From a virus: a DNA stretch of 20,681 bases. The position numbers and the translations under genes are program-made. The notes beneath the pieces are model-generated. The model did not search any database. It saw nothing but the letters and a program-made list of their open reading frames with translations, and had not been told where the DNA came from. Position 1 is the first letter of the stretch, and every line of letters starts with the position of its first letter. Of the stretch, positions 12,172 to 20,030 are shown one piece after another. The DNA lies in IMG/VR virus record IMGVR_UViG_3300017739_000156, positions 1 through 20,681 of that record. One strand, given 5' to 3'.

Positions 12172-12176
12172 GAATT

Positions 12177-12821
12177 ATGGAAATTACAATCCCAACAAAG
12201 TGGGAAGATGTTACAATAGGAAATTACATCAACCTAAGACCAGTACTAAACTCTAAACTAAACCCCATAGAAAGAGTAGTCAACATTCTAGCAGTCTTAA
12301 CAGGACAGAAAAGAGATGTAATAAAGAATATTAGTTTAGATCAGTTTAAGTCTATTAAAAAGAAAATGAGTTTCTTAGAGACAGAACTCCCTAAACAACT
12401 AAAAGACAAAAGATTTAAGATTGGTGGTCAGTGGTATGAGTTTAAAGTAGATGCTAAGAAGTTATTATTTGGTGAGTATATTAACAGCATGGAGATTCTG
12501 CAAAATGCTAAAGATGATGAGGAAGCAATATTTAATAACTTACATCATATACTAACTACTATTTGTAGACCAGTTAAAAAGACTGTATTTGGTTGGAAAC
12601 ATATTGACGTGGATAGTGAGGTCCTTAGAAAGACAGCAGATAACTTTCTAAATAATATGCCAATGACAATAGCTTACCCAATAGGTGTTTTTTTTTACAC
12701 TCACTCGGAGGACTTAACAAAAGCTATAAAAACTTGTTTGATGCAGGAAGCCGAGAAGATGACGAAGGAAGCAAGGGAGGAACTGGATTTGGTCAACGCT
12801 GGGGATGGTGGCACACCTTAG
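12177..12821 (+). CDS. Tail assembly chaperone, short form (gpG-like)
   Basis: The 214-aa product is mostly helical after an N-terminal strand (MEITIPTKWEDVTIGNYINL). The segment ending DNFLNNMPMTIAYPIGVFF is a typical end of phage tail chaperone domains. Such proteins coat the tape measure protein during tail building and are often made in two forms by ribosomal frameshifting. Here a nine-T run at codons 170-173 sits where a second frame (-1) is already open, and that frame encodes a W-rich C-terminal domain. The last 41 residues of the zero frame (acidic, ending NAGDGGTP) are low-complexity, as expected of the short form. The gene opens the structural operon after the 421-base gap. Confidence 0.65.
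   Translation: MEITIPTKWEDVTIGNYINLRPVLNSKLNPIERVVNILAVLTGQKRDVIKNISLDQFKSIKKKMSFLETELPKQLKDKRFKIGGQWYEFKVDAKKLLFGEYINSMEILQNAKDDEEAIFNNLHHILTTICRPVKKTVFGWKHIDVDSEVLRKTADNFLNNMPMTIAYPIGVFFYTHSEDLTKAIKTCLMQEAEKMTKEAREELDLVNAGDGGTP
12688..12696 (+). promoter_or_regulatory. Probable -1 ribosomal frameshift site (T9 slippery run)
   Basis: Nine T's contain the slippery heptamer T-TTT-TTT in the zero frame (12689-12695). Slipping back one base lets both tRNAs re-pair perfectly. The -1 frame is open from 12656 (after TAA 12653-12655) to 12970, so this run lies in the allowed window. No strong downstream stem-loop is obvious. Confidence 0.65.
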
Positions 12822-12973
12822 ACAATTTGACTAATAGTAGGATAGATAAATGGGATGAGATACTAAACTGGGATATAACTAAAGCTCTAAACATAGTAGC
12901 TTATTATAGTGATAAACAAAAGATGGAACAACAGGTCCAAAGAGAAATGAGGCAAAAGTACAAACATAGATAA
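12695..12973 (+). CDS. Tail assembly chaperone C-terminal extension (gpGT-like, via -1 frameshift)
   Basis: After a -1 slip at the T-run, translation continues from 12695 for 92 codons to TAA, giving a 265-aa fusion with the upstream gene. The extension starts LHSLGGLNKSYKNLF and contains GFGQRWGWWHTLDNL and WDEILNWDITKALNIVAYY, resembling the W-rich second domain of Bacteroidota phage chaperone fusions. The frame has no ATG start: the first initiator is a TTG at 12734, and the nearest GGAGG (12707-12711) is 22 bases away, too far to serve it. This favours frameshifting over a separate gene. The long form would bring tail tube subunits to the tape measure complex. Confidence 0.62.
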   Translation, partial: LHSLGGLNKSYKNLFDAGSREDDEGSKGGTGFGQRWGWWHTLDNLTNSRIDKWDEILNWDITKALNIVAYYSDKQKMEQQVQREMRQKYKHR

Positions 12974-13551
12974 TGACAGACCAATTAGACATATTTGGTT
13001 TTGATGCTGACCAGTTAGAGGAAGTTAAAATAGACAATCCTACTACATTGAGTCAAGTGTTTAATAACATTGCTGCTGACATGGTTTATTGTTTACAGCA
13101 ATCTGTTCAAAAAGAGGGGTTAGTCTATAAAGGTAGTTTACAGAAGTCTATAAGAATGCCTGTTAAAATGTTTGGATTTAGAATGGTTGCTACATTATAT
13201 CTAGCTGACTATTACGATTATCTTAATCAGGGTGTTAAAGGTATTGGAGGGATTAGAAAGAGTGGAGATAGAAAAGGTCAACCATGGGATATAAAAGCAC
13301 CTAATAGTCCTTATCAGTTTAAGAAAGGTCCAAAGGTTAGTCATGTTAAAGCCTGGTCTAAAAGCAAAGGGCTTAACGAATATGCAGTAAGAAACTCTAT
13401 TGCTAGAACTGGAATTAGACCTAGATACTTTTTTGACAACTGTATGCAAGAGACTTTCTACGGTCAGGCTTTTGATAAGTTTAAAACAGAAATTAGAATA
13501 GTGTCAGGAGAAAGAGTAGCAAAAGGATTAAAAGAAATATTAAAAAAATGA
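12973..13551 (+). CDS. Putative tail completion / HK97 gp10-like protein
   Basis: The 192-aa protein has features of the gp10-like group: an N-terminal helix with VFNNIAADMVYCLQQSV, a G-S-L-x-x-S block (VYKGSLQKSIRMPV), the Y-Y-D-Y-x-N-x-GV motif (ADYYDYLNQGVKGI), a Gly/Lys-rich loop, and RTGIRPRYFFDNCM near the C-terminus. These proteins sit at the head-tail interface or complete the tail terminus. Its ATG overlaps the chaperone-extension stop by one base, and its TGA overlaps the next ATG. Position between the chaperone and tail proteins agrees, but the family match is from pattern only. Confidence 0.55.
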   Translation: MTDQLDIFGFDADQLEEVKIDNPTTLSQVFNNIAADMVYCLQQSVQKEGLVYKGSLQKSIRMPVKMFGFRMVATLYLADYYDYLNQGVKGIGGIRKSGDRKGQPWDIKAPNSPYQFKKGPKVSHVKAWSKSKGLNEYAVRNSIARTGIRPRYFFDNCMQETFYGQAFDKFKTEIRIVSGERVAKGLKEILKK

Positions 13552-14879
13552 GTTTAGAAATTAAATACCTACCACAACAATTTAGAACAGTCTACAATCC
13601 TGTAGAGGTTGTATTATATGAAACAGTAAATGCTACTAGAAACTATCCTGGATTTGCTTATTTGATTGATGTTAAGGATGGTGCTACTACAGTAGGTAGA
13701 TTAAAAGTTCCTCCAACTACAGAAGGTTTTGGGAGATTTGATATGTCTGGTATTATGGAGAGTTATATATCTAGTGATTTAGGTTTGTTAAATGGAACTA
13801 ATATTGCTACTGTAGAAAATAATAGTAATTCATATAAAGATTTTACTTTGGAATTTGGTTGGGTACATTATAACACAGGATCTGCAACTTATGACATTCC
13901 ACAAACTGTAACATTCCCAGACACTACTACTGGCACTTCTTATGACCTACTAACTTTTAACGGTAGTTTACCAAGATATAGAAGAGACGTTGTAAATTTC
14001 TATGATTGGCAATACAATAACTACTATGAAAAATATACAGACAATTCGTCTACTAGAAAGTTTTTGACTAACTCACCTAATGGATTAATTTCAAATAGTA
14101 GTTATAATCAAAAATTAAATTATACTGATGAGGGTTATATATATGTTTTATATGACCATGCTAATGACCCAATAGATGAAATTATAATACAAGAATATAA
14201 CTCTAGTAATATATCAATATCTACTACAGTTTTAACAGTTCCAACATTAACAACATTTAGTTATTTAAGAATACCTATTGGACCAGCTTCAATAAATAAA
14301 ATTAATAGTTCTTACATATCAACAGGAAGTCAACCAATAATTAACACCAATGCAACTTCTTACTATATTGCTTTAAAAGGGGGTGGAGCTATAGCTTCTG
14401 AAAAGTTTTATTTTAACATAGATACAGAATGCAGATTTGAAACTAGGAGACTAGAGTTCTTAAATAGTTTGGGTGGTTTTGATTATTTTAACTTTACTAA
14501 AGTATCAAGACATACAGAAGAGATAGAAAGGAAGTTTTTTAAAACTACTCCAAATGATTTAAGTTTGACAGGTGCTATAGACTACTCTATATCTAGTAGA
14601 GAAAAAGTCCAATACTATACTAAGTCAATGCCTAAAATGAAACTAACTTCTGACTGGATTGACTATAATACTTATAATTGGTTGTTAGAACTTATAGAAA
14701 GTCCTGAGATTTATTTAATGGATAGCTACACAGCACCGTCAGGAAGTACAGAGATTAGACGAATCCCAGTTAAAAATATTGAAGGTAATTGGGAAGAAAA
14801 GGTTTCTAGTGTAGACAAAGTATTTAATTTAGAAGTAAATTTAGAGTTTGGTATTAACAATTTTAGACAGAGATTTTAA
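13548..14879 (+). CDS. Putative tail structural protein (443 aa)
   Basis: A beta-rich protein with no signal peptide or membrane segment. Its N-terminal domain (about residues 1-150) has Y-N-P-V-E-x-x-L-Y strands, the middle is Asn/Ser/Thr-rich, and the C-terminal part (from about 300) contains ETRRLEFLNSLGGFDYFNFT and then TYNWLLELIESPEIYLMDSY, a pattern I associate with a virion protein shared by Bacteroidota phages. A distal-tail or baseplate-like role is likely from its place between the chaperone region and the large tail protein. It overlaps the upstream gene by ATGA, and its TAA overlaps the 37-aa gene. No enzymatic motif is seen. Confidence 0.6.
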   Translation: MSLEIKYLPQQFRTVYNPVEVVLYETVNATRNYPGFAYLIDVKDGATTVGRLKVPPTTEGFGRFDMSGIMESYISSDLGLLNGTNIATVENNSNSYKDFTLEFGWVHYNTGSATYDIPQTVTFPDTTTGTSYDLLTFNGSLPRYRRDVVNFYDWQYNNYYEKYTDNSSTRKFLTNSPNGLISNSSYNQKLNYTDEGYIYVLYDHANDPIDEIIIQEYNSSNISISTTVLTVPTLTTFSYLRIPIGPASINKINSSYISTGSQPIINTNATSYYIALKGGGAIASEKFYFNIDTECRFETRRLEFLNSLGGFDYFNFTKVSRHTEEIERKFFKTTPNDLSLTGAIDYSISSREKVQYYTKSMPKMKLTSDWIDYNTYNWLLELIESPEIYLMDSYTAPSGSTEIRRIPVKNIEGNWEEKVSSVDKVFNLEVNLEFGINNFRQRF

Positions 14880-14992
14880 TGGAAGAAAAATTAACAGAAT
14901 TTGAAAAGATGTTAAGGGAGTTAGAGAATAAAGCAGTTCCAGAAAGGACATGCAATATTGATGACGAAAACTGTGAAAGCTGTAGCGGATAA
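14879..14992 (+). CDS. Small cysteine-containing protein (37 aa) between tail genes
   Basis: ATG shares one base with the stop of the 443-aa gene and its TAA shares one base with the ATG of the 994-aa gene (TAATG at both ends), so the frame is precisely fitted between them. It has an acidic helical N-terminal half (MEEKLTEFEKMLRELENKAV) and a C-terminal C-x6-C-x2-C cluster (Cys25, Cys32, Cys35). The cysteines could bind a metal (with an acidic or fourth ligand from a partner) or form disulfides. Function unknown; a tail assembly cofactor is possible. Confidence 0.6.
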   Translation: MEEKLTEFEKMLRELENKAVPERTCNIDDENCESCSG

Positions 14993-17976
14993 TGGTAAAA
15001 GAGGAACTATATATAAATGGTGAAAATGTAGAGTTGTTAGATTCGTTAAATCCTAACTTAACTTTTAATATTGCTGACATTGCTAAACCTGACCAAAGAA
15101 AAGCAGACTTTTCTAAGACTATAACTTTGCCATCTAGTAAAAAGATTAATAAAATCTTTGAACATATTTTTGACGTCAATATAGATCTACAAACATTTAA
15201 TCCTAATCTAAGGACAGATGTTACTTATTTAGTTAACGGTGAGGTTCAATTAGATGGATATTTACAAATAAAATCTGTTAATAATAAGGATGGATTAATA
15301 ACTTATAGTTGTGTTATAATTGGTAGAATAGGAAATTTCTTTACTGAATTACAAGACCAAGAACTAACAGACTTAGACTTAAGTAGTTTGAATCATACTT
15401 ACACAAAAGCTAACCAGGTAGCAACTTGGAATTTTCCTTTAACTACTGACTATTGTTATCCAATGATTAACTATGATATTAATTATGGTGGTTTAGCAGT
15501 TAGCGAGATTTGGTCCGTTGAGGATTTTAATCCAGCAGTAAAAGTTAAAAAGTATTTAGACGAAATATTTAGTTCTATTGGTTATTCCTACACATCAACA
15601 TTTTTAACTAGTGATTATTTTAATAGTCTAATAGTTCCTTTTTCTAGTAAGGAATTTAAGTTGACAGAAGCAACTATTTTAAATAAAATATTTAGTGCCT
15701 ACAATCCTAAGTTTACAGCAACTGGCAATACTTCGTCTAGTACTTTCTCAGGCCAATACGATAATAATAATGTTTTTCAAAGTGATATATTAATAAATCA
15801 GACTGAAAGCTATGACGCTGGCAATGTATATAATAATAGCACAGGAATATTTACAGCAAGCTCTAACGCTAATTATGATATAAATGCAATGATTAAGGTG
15901 CAAGGATTATTTATAGCACCAACAGGCTCACCTACAGCAGGCTCTACTTACACTCCAATATCTTCTATTTTTGGATTTGTTAGATTAAATAAATATAATT
16001 CGTCAGGTGTTTTTATATCTACACTGGATGAGCAGAATTTCGGTGTTTATGGTGGTAGTACTGGAGTTGCTCCAGCTTCAACAATTACAACATTAGCTAG
16101 TCCTACTGTTCCATCTGAAAACTATTTCTTAGCGTCTTTAATTAATCCGGCTTATGTTAGAGTAGAGGGGTTTAATGATAGTGCTATTTGTAATAAATTT
16201 TATGTAAGTGCAAACAATGTTTTTCTTAATAGTGGTGAAAAAGTAAAACTAGAGGTTGTATATGAATGTAGATGTCAAGACAATACTTATGTTAGTTCTA
16301 ATAGTCCAAATGCTTTTTGGATTGATTCTGCTAATAATACTTATCCAGCAGTCGCTAATTCATTTACATTAAAAGTCTTAGATAGTTATTTTAATAACGA
16401 GGTAGTGAATAATGGATATGCAGAAGGTGACACTATAGACATGTCCTCAGCTATTCCAGCAAAGATTAAACAAAGAGACTTTATTAAGTCACTTATTAAA
16501 ATGTTTAATTTATATATTCAACCAGACCCAGCAGACGAAAAGAATTTATTAATTGAACCTAGAGACGATTTCTACAATAATGAAGTAACTGACTGGAGTG
16601 CTAAGCTAGACAAGAGTCAGGCTGTAGAGTCTAAGCCAATGGGTGCTTTAAACTATAAAGAGTATTTATATAGCTATAAACAAGACAATGACTACTATAA
16701 TAATTTATATTATAATACTTGGGATGAGGTTTATGGACAAGCTGACTTTACTATTAATAACGATTTTATTAAGACAGAACATAAGACAGAACTTATCTTT
16801 TCACCTACTCCAAGCGTTGGTCAATTGTGGTATGATAGAGTAATACCAACCATTATTAAGTATGATGACAAAGATGGCATTCAAAGAACTGAGTCTAATA
16901 TAAGGATTCTACAATGGGGAGGATTAAAAAATACTGACCAGCAGTGGTTACACAATGACTCTAGTGGTAGTACTTTTAAAAGTGTTTATCCTTATGCTGG
17001 AATGTATGACGATCCTTATAATCCTGCTGAGGATTTAGGATTTAATTTAACTAATGAGGTATATTGGGCAAATGCTTTTAATAATGTTATAACTTTTAAC
17101 AATACTAACTTATATAATAAATACTATAAAAAGTTTATTGAAGAAATTACAGACTCAAACTCTAAAATAGTTAATGCTTATTTTTACCTAACTCCTAGTG
17201 ATATAGCTAATTTAAGTTTTAAAAAACAATATTATTTTGAGGGTCAATATTTTAGACTAAATAAAGTAGAGAATTACAACCCATCTAATCCACTTACTAA
17301 ATGTGAATTTCTTAAAATAAAAGAAGCTACTGTCTTTAGTAGGTCCACAGTCGCTAGTCATGGAGGAGTCAATTTAAAACTAGATGGTGAGAAAGTTCCA
17401 ACTTTTGGAAATGGTAATGGAACAGCAACCAATGGAAATAGCACAGGAAACCAGTCTGTTAATGCAATAGGGACTAATAACTATATAAGTGGAACTGTTC
17501 AAGGTGCTACTGTTAGAGGCTCAAATAATACTATTTATTCAGGTGTTAATAATGTAGTTATACAAGGAGATGGAAACAAAGTTCAATCAGGGGTTAAAAA
17601 TGTGCAGTTAATAAACTCTAATAATCAAACCGTAACACAGTCTAATGTCCTGTATATTAATGACGAAATACAAGGAGACGGAAGTTTTGAAACTGTAAGT
17701 GCAGATTTTACACCTAGTGAAAATGTAAGAACTTATTTAGTAGATACTCAAGGGGGAACTGTAGACGCTGTATTTGAGGCAACTTATGAAACTTTTAATA
17801 GTTTACCTCATGTTGGTAAGATATGGACATTTAAGAAATTACATTCACAAAATCAAGTTGTTATAGATGCAAGTCAAATTAATGCAACTATAGACGGAAA
17901 CACTACTCACACTTTAACAAGTAATGGAGACAGTGTTACAATGATGTGGGATGGTAACCAATTTAACATAATATAA
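14992..17976 (+). CDS. Large tail protein with beta-helix and C-terminal binding-type domain
   Basis: The 994-aa protein starts MVKEELYINGENVELLDSLN, and contains DIAKPDQRKADFSKTITLPS, a block I associate with a large tail/baseplate protein of Bacteroidota phages. The middle is long and beta-rich. Residues about 806-905 form an Asn/Gly-rich repeat (YISGTVQGATVRGSNNTIYS, then NNVVIQGDGNKVQSG) like a single-stranded beta-helix. Residues 906-994 resemble a compact beta domain seen at the ends of many phage fibre proteins (VGKIWTFKK, IDGNTTHTL, VTMMWDGNQFNII). The protein may thus be a tail tip with receptor-binding function. It precedes the tape measure gene by one base. Confidence 0.65.
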   Translation: MVKEELYINGENVELLDSLNPNLTFNIADIAKPDQRKADFSKTITLPSSKKINKIFEHIFDVNIDLQTFNPNLRTDVTYLVNGEVQLDGYLQIKSVNNKDGLITYSCVIIGRIGNFFTELQDQELTDLDLSSLNHTYTKANQVATWNFPLTTDYCYPMINYDINYGGLAVSEIWSVEDFNPAVKVKKYLDEIFSSIGYSYTSTFLTSDYFNSLIVPFSSKEFKLTEATILNKIFSAYNPKFTATGNTSSSTFSGQYDNNNVFQSDILINQTESYDAGNVYNNSTGIFTASSNANYDINAMIKVQGLFIAPTGSPTAGSTYTPISSIFGFVRLNKYNSSGVFISTLDEQNFGVYGGSTGVAPASTITTLASPTVPSENYFLASLINPAYVRVEGFNDSAICNKFYVSANNVFLNSGEKVKLEVVYECRCQDNTYVSSNSPNAFWIDSANNTYPAVANSFTLKVLDSYFNNEVVNNGYAEGDTIDMSSAIPAKIKQRDFIKSLIKMFNLYIQPDPADEKNLLIEPRDDFYNNEVTDWSAKLDKSQAVESKPMGALNYKEYLYSYKQDNDYYNNLYYNTWDEVYGQADFTINNDFIKTEHKTELIFSPTPSVGQLWYDRVIPTIIKYDDKDGIQRTESNIRILQWGGLKNTDQQWLHNDSSGSTFKSVYPYAGMYDDPYNPAEDLGFNLTNEVYWANAFNNVITFNNTNLYNKYYKKFIEEITDSNSKIVNAYFYLTPSDIANLSFKKQYYFEGQYFRLNKVENYNPSNPLTKCEFLKIKEATVFSRSTVASHGGVNLKLDGEKVPTFGNGNGTATNGNSTGNQSVNAIGTNNYISGTVQGATVRGSNNTIYSGVNNVVIQGDGNKVQSGVKNVQLINSNNQTVTQSNVLYINDEIQGDGSFETVSADFTPSENVRTYLVDTQGGTVDAVFEATYETFNSLPHVGKIWTFKKLHSQNQVVIDASQINATIDGNTTHTLTSNGDSVTMMWDGNQFNII

Positions 17977-17977
17977 A

Positions 17978-20020
17978 ATGGCAGAAAAAGTAGCTTTAGA
18001 AATAGATATAAATGCAAAGGGAGCAACAACCTCACTAGGACAATTAGAGGAGGAAGCGGAAAGATTAAACGAGGAGTTAAGAAAAGTTCCTTTAGGGACT
18101 AAGGCTTTTAAGGATTTAAAACAAGAGTTAGTCGGTGTTAATAAACAAATTAAAAACACTGAGTTATCTATGGAGGCTTTAGATAATGAACAGGTAGCTT
18201 CTGAACTTGGTTCTGTTGCTGGTGCTGTTGGTGACGTTTCTGCTGCTTTTATTCTACTAGGTGGTGGAGGTGGTGCTATAGAGGACACTGTTAGAAACAT
18301 AGAAAAAGCTATTGGAATCTCTATGGCTTTTAAAGGTGCTATTGAGGGAACTCAATCTGCTATGAAGTTATTTAATAATATTATTAAAAACTCTACAGCG
18401 TTTCAAAAGTTAAACAATGCTACAACTATAGTAGCCTCAACTGTTATGGGCTTATTTAGTAAGTCTGTAGACACTACATCTAAATCATTTAAGTTTTTAA
18501 GAGGTGCAATTATAGCAACTGGAATTGGTGCTTTAGTTGTGTTGGTTGGTGAGTTAATAGCAAACTTTGATAAAATTAAAAATGCTATAAACGGAGTTAA
18601 TGACGCTAGTAAAGACTTACAAGCCAGCACAAAAGCAACAACAGAACTAAACAAAAAAAACCTAGAGACTTTAAACAACCAAGAAAACATCTTAAAACTA
18701 CAAGGTAAGACAGAGCGTGAAATTTTAATGATGAAAATTGACGGACAGAAAAAAGTTGTTCAATCAATTAAAAATGAATTAGCTGCTCAAAAGGTAGTTA
18801 ATAAAGAAAAGGAAGAGGGAAGTAAAAGAAATCAGAGAATACTACAGTTCACTTTAAAACTATTGTCTGCTGGTCCATTATTGTTATTAAAAACTATTGA
18901 CTTTTTAGGTGAGGGAATAGCAAAATTAATTAACGGTATTACACAAAGCACAGTTGGGAAAAAAATATTTGGACTAGAGCCTATTGATATGACTTTTGGT
19001 TTAACTGAAAAAGCTAATAAATTAATTGAGAAAGCTAGCACTTTAGTTTTTGACCCATCAGAAACAGAGGCTCAAGGAAAAGAAGACTTAAAGAAATTAG
19101 AGGAACAGTTAATGTTACAAGAAAATGCTTTGGCTGGTTTTCAGTTGAGAGTCATTGACATGGATGCTAAAGCAGCTAAAACTAAACAGGATAAAATTGA
19201 CAAAGTTAATGCAGATGCTAAGGCTAAAAGAGATAAGAAAAACGCTAAAGAAATAGCAGACCAAGCGGCTAGAGACAATAAAGCTGTTGAGGACTATATA
19301 AACTTTTTACAAACTAAAGAAGATTTAGAAAATCTATATTTTGAAAGTTTATTAACTCAACAACAACAAGAGGAAAACGCTGTAGCAGATAAATATTTTA
19401 ATCTAATAGAACAGGCTAAATTATATGGTGAAGATATTACAGTCTTAGAAGAAGCTAGAGAACACGAAATAAATGAAATTAAAAAGAAGTTTGCTAAAGA
19501 AGATTTAGAAAGACAGCAAGCTGTAGAAGATGCTAAAATAGGTTTAGCTATTGACGGAGTAGGTGCTTTAATAAACTTAACTTCTGCTTTTGCTAAAGAC
19601 AATGAAAAGAGTCAAAGACGTGCATTTGAGATAAATAAGAAACTACAAATAGCACAGGCTATTATGTCAACTTACCAAGGTGCAAACGCTATTTTTTCTG
19701 CTGCTGCATTAAACCCAGCCACAGTCTTATTTCCAGCTCAACCGTTTATTGCTGCTGGAATTGCTATAGTTAATGGATTGGCTAACGTGGCTGCAATATC
19801 TAAACAACAATTTCAGACTAGTAGTCCTGGAGGTGGTGGAGTTCAAACTCCCTCTTTTGGTGGAGGAGGCGGAGGCGGTGGAGGAACACCCCCAACTCTA
19901 CAACCAGCTAACACTAGCACACTAGTCCCTCAACAACAAACTCAAGTATTTGTAACTGAAACAGATATAACATCAACACAAAACTCTGTCGCTGTAATAC
20001 AAGGACAGGCAACATTTTAA
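17978..20020 (+). CDS. Tail tape measure protein
   Basis: The 680-aa protein has an N-terminal coiled coil (about 15-70), a membrane-type helix at about 176-197 (AIIATGIGALVVLVGELIAN), a second hydrophobic stretch (about 285-315), long Lys/Glu/Gln/Ala coiled coils (about 360-545), a C-terminal hydrophobic part (about 570-610, AIVNGLANVAAIS), and a glycine-rich linker (about 620-640). This is the typical plan of phage tape measure proteins, which fix tail length. At roughly 0.15 nm per residue it would predict a tail of about 100 nm; the scaling is general knowledge. No lytic domain is visible. Confidence 0.82.
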   Translation: MAEKVALEIDINAKGATTSLGQLEEEAERLNEELRKVPLGTKAFKDLKQELVGVNKQIKNTELSMEALDNEQVASELGSVAGAVGDVSAAFILLGGGGGAIEDTVRNIEKAIGISMAFKGAIEGTQSAMKLFNNIIKNSTAFQKLNNATTIVASTVMGLFSKSVDTTSKSFKFLRGAIIATGIGALVVLVGELIANFDKIKNAINGVNDASKDLQASTKATTELNKKNLETLNNQENILKLQGKTEREILMMKIDGQKKVVQSIKNELAAQKVVNKEKEEGSKRNQRILQFTLKLLSAGPLLLLKTIDFLGEGIAKLINGITQSTVGKKIFGLEPIDMTFGLTEKANKLIEKASTLVFDPSETEAQGKEDLKKLEEQLMLQENALAGFQLRVIDMDAKAAKTKQDKIDKVNADAKAKRDKKNAKEIADQAARDNKAVEDYINFLQTKEDLENLYFESLLTQQQQEENAVADKYFNLIEQAKLYGEDITVLEEAREHEINEIKKKFAKEDLERQQAVEDAKIGLAIDGVGALINLTSAFAKDNEKSQRRAFEINKKLQIAQAIMSTYQGANAIFSAAALNPATVLFPAQPFIAAGIAIVNGLANVAAISKQQFQTSSPGGGGVQTPSFGGGGGGGGGTPPTLQPANTSTLVPQQQTQVFVTETDITSTQNSVAVIQGQATF

Positions 20021-20030
20021 ATAAAAAACA

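Larger units (their letters stand above)
11756..12176 (+). other. Main non-coding region between terminase and structural operon
   Basis: This is the only gap above 300 bases. It holds, in order: a TATATTTG box, a strong rho-independent terminator, four 11-bp tandem repeats, an ATAAG repeat running into a short hairpin, AT-rich dyads, TTTAGTT repeats, and a possible promoter before 12177. I find no credible gene in either strand. Its structure suggests regulation plus a DNA-processing site. Confidence 0.75.

Noticed and set aside
12734-12973. Separate 79-aa gene starting at TTG
   Set aside because: No ATG, no properly spaced RBS, and the frame is open further upstream to 12656, where a slippery T-run lies. 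A frameshift extension explains it better.
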